A DNA stretch of 64,000 bases from a bacterium (GTDB lineage Bacteria; Desulfobacterota; Binatia; Binatales; Binataceae). A program made the translations under genes and the position numbers. Shown here in pieces: positions 9,869-18,469 of the stretch; the first letter of the stretch is position 1, and each line of letters starts with the position of its first letter. The notes under the pieces are model-generated. The model was not told where the DNA came from. It did no database searches and saw nothing but the letters and a program-made list of their open reading frames with translations. The stretch lies in contig JADBKU010000002.1 of assembly GCA_014896235.1 (NCBI GenBank), positions 58,307 to 122,306 of the forward strand, given 5' to 3'.

Positions 9869-11482
9869 TCAGGGCGCGGCATATTCGTCGCGCACCTGAA
9901 GATGATCGATCGGAAAGACCAGTCCGGTGTAGCGGATTACGAGCGTTTCCACCTCGAGCCGATCGAATTCGCTGTTGACCTCGCCGTAAAGCTCCAGATT
10001 GTCGCCCACGACGCGAAACCGCACCTGCGAATAGCCGGCGTTATCGAGGTCTTGACGCAACGCGGCGAGCCGCGGCGCGCTCAAGTCGGGAGCCATCGCG
10101 TCAGGCGGGGGAGCTGGCGCGGGCGGCGGGTAATATCCGTAATCGCCGCCGCCGTTGGTGTTGGCCGGCGCCATAGCTTGAAAAATTTTCGCGACGCCGT
10201 ACGCGAAGGCAAATATCGCGACGATCCAGATCAGCCGATGCCGCGCCGGCCGGCGGCGCCGGACTCCGATTCCGGCCGTGTCGCGATGCGCGCGGCTGCG
10301 GCTGTGAGCGCCCGGCGCCGCAGCGGCAGGCTGGCGATTCGGCAGCGGCAGCGTGATCGCATCCGCGGCGCCGCGTTCGAACGAACGATCGAAAGGGCCG
10401 ACCTCCGTCGCGCAGTAAGAACAGAAACGCGAATCCGCAGGGATCATCCGCGCGCAGTTCGGACAGGGAAAATCTTTCGTCAGCCCGACCACCGTCGGCG
10501 CTGCGGCTGCCGCCGGCGAAGCCGCGTTCGCGATGCGGGGAGGATTTGCGGCCGCGGCGCCGCCGGGCGGCGCCGATGCAGCGTTTGGCTGCCCCGGCGG
10601 CGCCTGCGGCGAAACCGCGAGCGGCAGCGGCAACTGCGCGCGCGCGGCGCCAACGGATACGCCGTTCACCGCGGCCGCGCCGCCATTCCTGATCGCGATC
10701 AGCCGGTTTTTGAATTCGGTCGCGTCGCGCATCCGGTTGACGACGTCGTACGCGAGCGCCTGATCGACCAGCGCCGCGAGCGACGGGTCAAGATCCGGGC
10801 AAAGTTTGCGCAAGGGCGGAAAACTGAACGGCGCCTCCGCGGCCGGGTCGCGGCCGGAAAGCGCCTGATGCATCGTGGCGCCGAGCGCGTAAAGATCGGA
10901 GCGGATTTCCACCTTGCCGCGATACTGCTCCGGCGGCGCATAGCCTTGCGTGCCGATCATGGTCGCGTTGCTGAGCGGCGCGAAATGGCGCGCGATGCCG
11001 AAATCTATCAGCTTGGCCTGCCCCTCCGCCGTAAGCATCACGTTCGACGGCTTCAGATCGCGGTAAATCACCGGCGGGTCGAGGTTGTGCAGGTATTCGA
11101 GCGTTTCGAGGATTTGGATCGCGATCTCGATCACGCACGCCGCGGGCAATTTTCCGCCCGCGCGGCGTAGCTCGTCGTCCAGCGTGTCGCCGTCGATATA
11201 TTCCATCACGAGAAAGTGATGGTTCGCGTCGCTGAAGCGATCGAAGATGCGCGGAATATGCTCGTTGGCGAGTTGCGCGAGCATGTCGGCCTCGCGATTG
11301 AACGCCGCGACCGCCTGCCGCTGCATGTCGGGACTGGTGAAGCTGTCCACCATTTCCGCGAGCGCGCAGCGGCGATCGGCGAGACGCAGGTCCTCCGCCA
11401 GATAGACCAGCTTCATGCCGCCGCCGCCGATCGCTTTGACGACGCGATAACGCCCGCCGACGATAGTGCCGGGATCGATCAT
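9869..11482 (-). CDS. Ser/Thr protein kinase (PknB-like, variant ATP site) with zinc ribbon and C-terminal transmembrane plus BON-like region
   Basis: YRVVKAIGGGGMKLVYLAEDLRLADRRCALAEM, VIYRDLKPSNVML, LIDFGIARHF, YAPPEQY; zinc ribbon CPNCARMIPADSRFCSYC. Confidence 0.9.
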   Translation of the reverse strand: MIDPGTIVGGRYRVVKAIGGGGMKLVYLAEDLRLADRRCALAEMVDSFTSPDMQRQAVAAFNREADMLAQLANEHIPRIFDRFSDANHHFLVMEYIDGDTLDDELRRAGGKLPAACVIEIAIQILETLEYLHNLDPPVIYRDLKPSNVMLTAEGQAKLIDFGIARHFAPLSNATMIGTQGYAPPEQYRGKVEIRSDLYALGATMHQALSGRDPAAEAPFSFPPLRKLCPDLDPSLAALVDQALAYDVVNRMRDATEFKNRLIAIRNGGAAAVNGVSVGAARAQLPLPLAVSPQAPPGQPNAASAPPGGAAAANPPRIANAASPAAAAAPTVVGLTKDFPCPNCARMIPADSRFCSYCATEVGPFDRSFERGAADAITLPLPNRQPAAAAPGAHSRSRAHRDTAGIGVRRRRPARHRLIWIVAIFAFAYGVAKIFQAMAPANTNGGGDYGYYPPPAPAPPPDAMAPDLSAPRLAALRQDLDNAGYSQVRFRVVGDNLELYGEVNSEFDRLEVETLVIRYTGLVFPIDHLQVRDEYAAP

Positions 11483-11504
11483 GCGCCCGGCTCGCGGGTT
11501 CCGC

Positions 11505-11900
11505 TCATGGCCGGGGCCGCGCCGGCGCGGACAGCGGCGTCCGTCCGCGCGGATTTCGCCGCCGCGTGAACGCTTCTTCGCGCACGGCGCCTGAAAGCGC
11601 GGCGTTCATCGCGCAGATCGCGTGCAGCATGAAGCCCAGCGCCGCCGCCATCGAATAGGTCGTCGCGACCGCGACGAACCACGCTATCGCCGCGCGCTGC
11701 TGATGCTTGTAAATGTGGCCGAGGCCGGGAATGACGCTCAGCGCCAGCGCGACCATTGGCCGCCATGTGATGTTGCGGCTGAGCCATTCCGTGCCGGCCA
11801 GCTGCGCGCCGCAGTCCTTGCAATAGATCGCGTCGGCGACCGTCACCGGCTTCCCGCATTGCGAACAGAATCGCGCCCGATCGAGTATCGCGTCAGCCAT
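11505..11900 (-). CDS. Zinc-ribbon membrane protein
   Basis: MADAILDRARFCSQCGKPVTVADAIYCKDCGAQL followed by hydrophobic segments; ATG 11900 overlaps the stop of the upstream FHA gene (11893-11895). Confidence 0.7.
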   Translation of the reverse strand: MADAILDRARFCSQCGKPVTVADAIYCKDCGAQLAGTEWLSRNITWRPMVALALSVIPGLGHIYKHQQRAAIAWFVAVATTYSMAAALGFMLHAICAMNAALSGAVREEAFTRRRNPRGRTPLSAPARPRP

Positions 11901-13200
11901 GGAAGACGTAGGCGGCGTCGCCGAAGCGGATCGCCGCGCCATTTGTTAGCGGAGCTTCGGAGATGCGCTGGCCATTGACGAAGGACCCGTTCTGGCTGCC
12001 CAAATCGATCACGCGATAGCCGGCGCCGTTCGCTTCGATCGCTGCGTGATGGCGCGAGACCGAGGCGTCGCTGATAACCAAATCGTTGTCGAGCGCCCGG
12101 CCGATGCTCAACCGGCCTGACGCGGCCAGCCAAATTCGTTCGCCGGTGGCGCTTTCGAGATAAGCCTCAACCGCGCTTACCGGCGCCGCGGGCGCCACAG
12201 ACGACGGCGGCGCAGCCGGCGTCGGCCGCGGCGCCATGGACGGGCGCGGAGCCGCGGCGGAGAGCGAATGTCCGTCGCGCGTCTGAACGCGCTCGTGGAA
12301 TCGTAATTCGTAATTGCCGATTTTAATCTGATCGCCGTCCGCCAAAGTTGCCGTTTCGATTCGTCCGCCGTTGACCAGAGTGCCCGCCTGCACCGCAAGA
12401 TTGCGGATTACATAGACGTCGCCCTTGCGCTCAAGCGTCGCGTGGCGCGGCTGCACGCCGGGATCGCCAAACAGTCCGATCGCGTTTTCCTCGGCCCTGC
12501 CGATCGTGACGGTCGGCCCGTCGATGCGGAATTGCCGCCCCTTCAAGCGCCCGGCCTCCACAACGAGCCATGCGGCCTTGGTCAACTCGTGGGCGAGTCC
12601 GATAAACAGGCCGATCGCGAAGCCGACCGCGCTGAAACCGATGAACCGCGACAGCATTCCGCTCGAACTCAGCATCCCGATCGGATCAAAGACGATTCCG
12701 CCGGCGAAACCGCCGACCCATCCGCCCGCCGCGCCCTTGAGCGCGTTGCGTATCGAACCGGTCGCAAGGCCGACGCCGATTCCCAGCATCATCCCCATCA
12801 GCGTCCATCCGACGATCCTCGCCATGATCAGGTAGAAGATCGATCCCTGATGATTGCCGGCCCATCCGCCCGCCGCCAGAATTGCGCTGAACGCGCGGTT
12901 CGAAAAATAGGTCGCAGGCAGGGAAAGCAAAAAGCAGATGACGAAGCTCCACAGGGCGCGGCGCTTCATCGCGTCCGTGATCGTGAACGATTGATCGTCG
13001 GACGCCGAGATCAGCGCGCCAATCGTCCCGGCCAGAATCGCCATCACGATCAAATTGCCGTACACCAGCCAAGCGGATTCGGCCTGGGTCAGCGAATGGC
13101 CATGATTGACGATCTCGACGGGAATCCATCCGATTGCGCCGCCGAGCAGGCCCGCCAACGCTTTGAAGATCAATTCGCGCCGATTGATGGAACTATTCAT
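11893..13200 (-). CDS. Membrane protein with two FHA domains
   Basis: Start MNSSINRRELIF at 13200; two FHA repeats (VTIGRAEENAIGL...PRHATLERK...TLVNG and LSIGRALDNDLVISDASVSRHHAAIE...LGSQNGSFVNG). Confidence 0.85.
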   Translation of the reverse strand: MNSSINRRELIFKALAGLLGGAIGWIPVEIVNHGHSLTQAESAWLVYGNLIVMAILAGTIGALISASDDQSFTITDAMKRRALWSFVICFLLSLPATYFSNRAFSAILAAGGWAGNHQGSIFYLIMARIVGWTLMGMMLGIGVGLATGSIRNALKGAAGGWVGGFAGGIVFDPIGMLSSSGMLSRFIGFSAVGFAIGLFIGLAHELTKAAWLVVEAGRLKGRQFRIDGPTVTIGRAEENAIGLFGDPGVQPRHATLERKGDVYVIRNLAVQAGTLVNGGRIETATLADGDQIKIGNYELRFHERVQTRDGHSLSAAAPRPSMAPRPTPAAPPSSVAPAAPVSAVEAYLESATGERIWLAASGRLSIGRALDNDLVISDASVSRHHAAIEANGAGYRVIDLGSQNGSFVNGQRISEAPLTNGAAIRFGDAAYVFHG

Positions 13201-13402
13201 CCGCAGCAAACCCTCATGCCGGTCCGTACGGCGCCGCGATGCTTCGCCGACGCGGCCGCAAGGATACCGTTTATATGATAGCGCTGGCGGGCGCTGCTTT
13301 GAACGCCCGCCAGCGCGCGAAGATATTTCGCCAGTTGCCGTTCCTGTCCGAAAAGATGCATCATTTTGCGCGGCGGCGAGGGCCGCGGAAACGAGATTCC
13401 CG

Positions 13403-14641
13403 ATGGCGGAGAAAACGCTGATTAACGAACCTTTCGGTCCGCTGCAAGGCGTGCGGATCGTTTCGACCGGCACGCTTATCGCCCAACCGTTCGCCGCCGA
13501 GCTTGCAGCCGAGATGGGCGCGGAGGTGATTCAGGTCGAGCGGCCCGGACAGGGCGACGCCGGATGGCGCACGCTTGGCGCCACGCTGCCCGCGCGCGAC
13601 GGCGGCGCGGCGGTTGCGACCAATTTCATCCAGGAGCGGCGCAACGTCTTTTGTGTCACGCTCGATTTCTCGCAGCCGCGCGGCCGCGATCTTTTCATGG
13701 AAATCGCCGCACGCGCCGACATCTGGATGGAAAGCTCGAAGCCGGGCACTTATCCGCGATGGGGTCTCGACGACGACGCCGTCCGCAAAGTCAATCCGAA
13801 GATCGTGATTACGCACGTCTCCGGCTACGGTCAGTATGGCGAGCCGGACTACATCCGGCGCACCTCCTACGACATCGTGGGGCAGGCGTTCGGCGGCACG
13901 ATGTACCAGACCGGTTATCCGGAAAATCCTCCCTCGCGCGCCGCTCCGTGGACGGGCGATTACATGACCGCGATGTTCACCTTGTGGTCGTCGCTGGCGG
14001 GTTTGACCTACGCGCGCGCGCACGGCGTCGGCCAGTCGATCGACGTCGCTCAGTACGAGGCCATCCATCGCACGCTCGGCGGCACGATGATCGAGTACTT
14101 CGAGAAAGGCCAGGTGCGCGAACGATCGGGCAACAAAGGGCAGGGCTTTCAGCCGCTCGACAGCTTCCAGACCGCCGACGGATGGATCGCGATGGGCGCG
14201 CTGACGGAGGTTTACAACCGGCTGCTGGTCGCGATCGGACTCGACCCGGCGGACCCGAAATGGCAAAGCGCGCGCACCAATCTCGATTCGATCGAGGGCG
14301 TCGAATTCGACGCGATCCTGCGCGGATGGGTCGCCGAACGGCCGACCGCCGAAGTCGTGCGCATCCTGAACGAAGCGCAGGTGCCGTGCGCCAAAATCAT
14401 GAACAGCCGCGATATCGCGGAGGATCCGCATTATCGGGCGCGCGAGATGCATATCGAATGGGACGACCTGCAGGTCGGCCGCGTGAAGGGAATCAACGTC
14501 GTGCCGAAATTTTCGCTGACTCCGGGCCGCATATGGCGCGGCGCGGTGGCGGTCGGCTACGACAATCAGCGCGTCTATGGCGATTTGCTCGGCAAAAGCG
14601 CGGCGGAACTGGAGTCGCTCAAGCGCGACGGGGTTATCTGA
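13403..14641 (+). CDS. CaiB/BaiF family CoA-transferase
   Basis: FGPLQGVRIVSTGTLIAQPFAAELAAEMGAEVIQVERPGQGD; likely start ATG 13403 (MAEKTLINEP). Confidence 0.9.
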   Translation: MAEKTLINEPFGPLQGVRIVSTGTLIAQPFAAELAAEMGAEVIQVERPGQGDAGWRTLGATLPARDGGAAVATNFIQERRNVFCVTLDFSQPRGRDLFMEIAARADIWMESSKPGTYPRWGLDDDAVRKVNPKIVITHVSGYGQYGEPDYIRRTSYDIVGQAFGGTMYQTGYPENPPSRAAPWTGDYMTAMFTLWSSLAGLTYARAHGVGQSIDVAQYEAIHRTLGGTMIEYFEKGQVRERSGNKGQGFQPLDSFQTADGWIAMGALTEVYNRLLVAIGLDPADPKWQSARTNLDSIEGVEFDAILRGWVAERPTAEVVRILNEAQVPCAKIMNSRDIAEDPHYRAREMHIEWDDLQVGRVKGINVVPKFSLTPGRIWRGAVAVGYDNQRVYGDLLGKSAAELESLKRDGVI

Positions 14642-14654
14642 TCGCGCCGCGCCG

Positions 14655-15482
14655 TCACTCCGCGACCTTGGCCATGAAGGCCTCCGCACGCTCGGCGAAA
14701 ACCCGCGCGTCGGCATAGCGGCCGAGGTCGAGAATGAAGTATGTGGCGCCGGCCGCCCGTTCCGCCGCAAGCGCGGCGCGCGCCGCCGCTAGATCGTCGA
14801 GCCGCATCCCGCGCCGCACGACGATTTCGAAATCGCCGCCGCGCCCGCGCGCGGCCAGTTTCGCTTTCAGCTCGGCGGCCATTGGCGCCAGCTTGTCCGC
14901 AGGCAGCATCGGATGCCATCCGTCGCCGAATTCAATCGCGCGCTCGAGCGCGGGCGCGCCATTGCCGCCGATCCAGATCGGCGGACAGGGCGGGCGCGGC
15001 GCGAACACGAAGGGCGGAAATTTCACCAGCTCGCCCGTGTAGCCCTCCGCGTCGTGCGCGAACAAATGACGGATCACGCGCAGCGTCTCATTGCTGATCC
15101 GGCCGCGCATCCGCTTTTCCACGCCCAACGCCTCGAACTCGCGCCGCATCCATCCGACTCCCGCGCCCAATATCATTCGTCCGCCCGAAAGTTCCTGAAT
15201 CGTCGCGATCTGCTTGGCCGTAAGCACCGCGGGCCGATACGGCAGCACCAGCACGGAGACGCCCAGCCGAATCCGTTCGGTCGCGCCGGCGAACCATGCG
15301 AGCGCGGCCAGCACGTCGAGATAGCGCCCGCCCGAGCCTTCGGCGTCGTCGGGCGGGATGCACAAATGATCGGAAACGAAGAGCGCGTCGAAGCCGAGCC
15401 GTTCGGCCGCCGCCGCGCAGTCGCGCATCGTCGCGCGGCTGGATTGGGGCCCCATGTTGCGGATGGCGATTCCGTATTTCAT
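14655..15482 (-). CDS. LLM class (F420-dependent type) oxidoreductase
   Basis: MKYGIAIRNMGPQSSRATMRDCAAAAERLGFDALFVSDHLCIPPDD...RIRLGVSVLVLPYRPAVLTAKQIATIQELSGGRMILGAGVGW. Confidence 0.9.
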   Translation of the reverse strand: MKYGIAIRNMGPQSSRATMRDCAAAAERLGFDALFVSDHLCIPPDDAEGSGGRYLDVLAALAWFAGATERIRLGVSVLVLPYRPAVLTAKQIATIQELSGGRMILGAGVGWMRREFEALGVEKRMRGRISNETLRVIRHLFAHDAEGYTGELVKFPPFVFAPRPPCPPIWIGGNGAPALERAIEFGDGWHPMLPADKLAPMAAELKAKLAARGRGGDFEIVVRRGMRLDDLAAARAALAAERAAGATYFILDLGRYADARVFAERAEAFMAKVAE

Positions 15483-15541
15483 CGGCGATCTCCCTTGATT
15501 CACATATCAATGGCGTGGCGCATCGACGCCGCCTACGTTAC

Positions 15542-16141
15542 ATGATCAAGACCGTGGGCCGGCCTTCCGCCAGAGAACGCAAACCGTACAACATCGACGC
15601 GCTCGTCGATATCGCCGTGAGAGTCTTCCTGCGCCACGGCTACGACGGCGCGTCGCTCGACCAGGTGGCGGCCGCGGCCGGCATCACCAAGGCCAGCATT
15701 TACTATCACGTTGAGGGCAAGGAGGCCCTGCTCAAGCTGGGCGTTGGCCGCGCGCTGGCGGCGCTGTTTGCGGTGCTTGAAGAACCGGAGGCGCGCGAGG
15801 GTAGGGCGATCGAGCGGCTGCGCCATGTCGTGCGGCGGACGGTTGAAATCACGGTCGCCCGTCTGCCCGAGGTCGCGCTGCTCTTGCGCGTGCGCGGCAA
15901 TACGGAGACCGAACGCTGGGTGCTCGAACAACGCCGCAGTTTCGACCGGCTGATCGCGGCGATCGTCGCCGAAGCGCAAGCGAGCGGCCAGCTTCGCGCC
16001 GATATCGACGCGGCATTGGCCACGCGCCTGCTGTTCGGGATGCTCAATTCGATCACGGAATGGTATCGTCCCGAAGGCGGTATGGGCGCCGCGCAAATCG
16101 CCGACGCCGCAATCAAAATCGCTTTCGAAGGATTAAGATAG
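15542..16141 (+). CDS. TetR/AcrR family transcriptional regulator
   Basis: IAVRVFLRHGYDGASLDQVAAAAGITKASIYYHVEGKEALL HTH motif. Confidence 0.92.
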   Translation: MIKTVGRPSARERKPYNIDALVDIAVRVFLRHGYDGASLDQVAAAAGITKASIYYHVEGKEALLKLGVGRALAALFAVLEEPEAREGRAIERLRHVVRRTVEITVARLPEVALLLRVRGNTETERWVLEQRRSFDRLIAAIVAEAQASGQLRADIDAALATRLLFGMLNSITEWYRPEGGMGAAQIADAAIKIAFEGLR

Positions 16142-16180
16142 TAAGGCGCCCGACAATTACGCTGACCGGCATTCGCCGAT

Positions 16181-16263
16181 CCGGGATTCTTCGCTGCGGC
16201 GGCCTCCGCCCCGAATGACGAGAAAAATGCTCCATCTCATTCAGCGCGCAGCGAAGAATCCGG
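16181..16263. repeat. REP-like palindromic element
   Basis: Arms CCGGGATTCTTCGCTGCG (16181-16198) and CGCAGCGAAGAATCCGG (16247-16263), reverse complements apart from one extra G, flanking CCCGAATGACGAG...CTCATTCAGCG. Confidence 0.6.
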
Positions 16264-16338
16264 TTTCGCCGCGAGTCATTTGTAACGTCGCCAGCGAGGC
16301 GCAACTCCAGTTGGGTTGAGAAAAGAACTTTGCGGGAC

Positions 16339-16367
16339 TTGACAGCGGAGAGGAAAATTTCTATAAA
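16339..16367 (+). promoter_or_regulatory. Sigma70-type promoter
   Basis: TTGACA (16339-16344), 17-nt spacer, TATAAA (16362-16367). Confidence 0.75.
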
Positions 16368-16384
16368 TCTACCATTCGGTAGAT
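16367..16384. promoter_or_regulatory. Candidate TetR-family operator
   Basis: Perfect inverted repeat ATCTACC-ATTC-GGTAGAT overlapping the -10/+1 region of the adjacent promoter. Confidence 0.7.
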
Positions 16385-16413
16385 AAATCTGCGGCGATTC
16401 GGAGGCTCTCACG

Positions 16414-17505
16414 ATGGGCGCGTCGGCAATCGATATTTCCGGTAAAAATACTGCGGCCGAATATCCTTCGGTCGAGGAACTCAAGCAGCGGTTGATCATT
16501 CCCGAAGTGGGATTCACGCCCGCGCCGGAGGTGCCGCAGCCCAACGTTTTTCCGATCGAATGGCGGGTCGAAACTCCCAAGCTCGCCGAGATTTACGAGC
16601 GCGCCAAACGTGAGGGCTTCAACCCTTCCGCGATTCCGTGGGACACGCTCGACCCGTCGGCCTACACTGCGGACGAACGGATCGCGATGATGTACTGGTG
16701 GGCGCTGCTCTCCAACTTCGATTCATCGGGCCCGGCGGTCTTCGGCCGCGCGATGATTCACGCCTTCGAAACGCATCAGGAAGATCCCGTCCGCAAGTGC
16801 TTTTTCTCGATCACGCGCGACGAGACGAATCACGAGGAGTGCTGCCAGCGCGCGATTCAGCGCCTGGTTCCCAACGGTCCGCAAGGCTTCGCGCCGAAGA
16901 CCGAGCTGGAACGCGCGGCGCTCAACAATATCGATTGGCTCTACCATAACGGCGGCCGCTACTGGACCGGGTTCAACAACGCGGTCGGCAAGTATCCGCT
17001 GGCGGTGTTGTTCACTTCGTTCATGCTCGGCGAGGTCGCGTCCTCGACGCTGTTCCACGGCATGGCCCGCGCGACGCGCCATCCCGTGTTCGAGCAGGTC
17101 TTCCGCAGCATCGGACGCGACGAATCGCGCCATCTGCAAATCTGCATCACGCTGCTGGAAAAAGAATGGCCGGGACTGAGCGACGAGTATCGCGCCTTTG
17201 TGACCAAGCAATTGCGCGCGGGCTTCGTCTTCCTTTCGATGGTTTTGTGGGAACCGCCGCCGATGTTCTGGCAGTTGCCGGACTACTTTCTGGACAACCA
17301 TCGCGTGCTGCTCGATATCGCGCGGCGCGCCGGCCTCGGCATACTGCGCGTGGACGAACAGGCCGAAAACTGGCGCATCGCGATCGCCAAGGTGCGCAAG
17401 CTGCTCGAGCGCTGGCGGATCGAATTTCCGGCGATCCCCGAACTCGATATCGAAGGGGTGGACGTCGGCGACATCTCCGACGCCGATATTATTCCGGTGT
17501 TCTGA
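16414..17505 (+). CDS. Ferritin-like diiron protein, putative oxygenase
   Basis: Two ExxH motifs in helical context: ITRDETNHEECC and IGRDESRHLQIC; GGAGG SD upstream. Confidence 0.65.
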   Translation: MGASAIDISGKNTAAEYPSVEELKQRLIIPEVGFTPAPEVPQPNVFPIEWRVETPKLAEIYERAKREGFNPSAIPWDTLDPSAYTADERIAMMYWWALLSNFDSSGPAVFGRAMIHAFETHQEDPVRKCFFSITRDETNHEECCQRAIQRLVPNGPQGFAPKTELERAALNNIDWLYHNGGRYWTGFNNAVGKYPLAVLFTSFMLGEVASSTLFHGMARATRHPVFEQVFRSIGRDESRHLQICITLLEKEWPGLSDEYRAFVTKQLRAGFVFLSMVLWEPPPMFWQLPDYFLDNHRVLLDIARRAGLGILRVDEQAENWRIAIAKVRKLLERWRIEFPAIPELDIEGVDVGDISDADIIPVF

Positions 17506-17635
17506 TCCGGCCGGGTGCCCAGCCGCGCCGGGTTTCTGACATAATCGCCGCATCGGCGGCGACCGCGGCCGCGCGCAAACTGAAGCGCCGCGGCCGCGGC
17601 GCTTCGGCCGCGTCAGTCTAAACGGGAGATTCGCT

Positions 17636-18409
17636 ATGAGCGTGGAACTGGTAATCGCCAACAACGTCGGCGAAATCGTGATGAACCGGCCGGCGAAGAT
17701 GAACGCTTTCGACGATGCGATGGTTGCGGCGATGAACCAGCGGCTGGCTGAGGCCGAAAATGCCCGCGTGCGCGCGTTGTTGATCCGCGGCGAAGGTCCC
17801 GCGTTTTCGGCGGGGCGCGACCTGGCCGGCGCGGAACCCGGCAAGGAAGACGCCGAAGCGATACTCAAAACCGTCTTCAACCCGGTGATTCGCAAGATTG
17901 CGAATTTTCCGGCGCCGACTTTCGCCGCCGTTCATGGGCCGTGCCTTGGCGTCGGGCTGGGAATTGCATTGGCCTGCGACGTGGTTTACATCGCCGAAGA
18001 CGCCAAGACCGGTTCGCCGTTCGCGCGGATTGGCGCGGTTCTCGATTCGGGCGCACACGCTTTTATGACCGCCCGCATCGGCGCCCATCGCACGCTCGAA
18101 CTGATTTACAGTGGCCGTCTGATCACCGGCGCCGAAGCCGCGCAAATCGGATTGGTCAATCGCGCGCTGCCGCGCGAAGCGCTGCTTGACGAGGCGCGCA
18201 AACTGGCGCTCCAGACCGCGCAGGGGCCGACGGCAGCCTTCATGGAATCGAAGCGTCTTATCGCGCGGATTCGCGAAGAAGGCTTGGGACTCGACCGCGT
18301 TCTTGAAGCTGAAGCCAAAGCGCAAGGCGCCGCGGGCCGCACCGAGGATTATCGCGAGGGTATCAGCGCGTTTCAGGAAAAACGCGCGCCGAAGTTCGTC
18401 GGCCGCTGA
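17636..18409 (+). CDS. Enoyl-CoA hydratase/isomerase family protein
   Basis: GEIVMNRPAKMNAFDDAM, GEGPAFSAGRDL, VHGPCLGVGLGIALACDVVYIAEDAK, SGRLITGAEAAQIGLVNR. Confidence 0.9.
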   Translation: MSVELVIANNVGEIVMNRPAKMNAFDDAMVAAMNQRLAEAENARVRALLIRGEGPAFSAGRDLAGAEPGKEDAEAILKTVFNPVIRKIANFPAPTFAAVHGPCLGVGLGIALACDVVYIAEDAKTGSPFARIGAVLDSGAHAFMTARIGAHRTLELIYSGRLITGAEAAQIGLVNRALPREALLDEARKLALQTAQGPTAAFMESKRLIARIREEGLGLDRVLEAEAKAQGAAGRTEDYREGISAFQEKRAPKFVGR

Positions 18410-18450
18410 GCGATCGGAAGTGGCCACGGCGCCAGCTGCAGCCTTAAAAT

Positions 18451-18465
18451 TAAAGTAATACTTTA
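18451..18465. repeat. AT-rich perfect palindrome in convergent intergenic gap
   Basis: TAAAGTA-A-TACTTTA. Confidence 0.5.
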
Positions 18466-18469
18466 GGAA

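Noticed and set aside
9785-11170. Long + strand ORF (461 aa) opposite the kinase gene
   Set aside because: Arg-rich translation with no domain motif; a high-GC antisense shadow of a well supported kinase CDS.
5701-11482. Chloride-sensing link between the ClC transporter and the WNK-like kinase
   Set aside because: Attractive because eukaryotic WNKs sense chloride, but the genes are several kb apart on opposite strands with unrelated genes between them; there is no direct evidence.
13200-13473. N-terminal extension of the FHA protein to 13473
   Set aside because: The extension overlaps the divergent CoA-transferase start region and is Arg-rich; MNSSINRRELIF at 13200 is the more plausible start.
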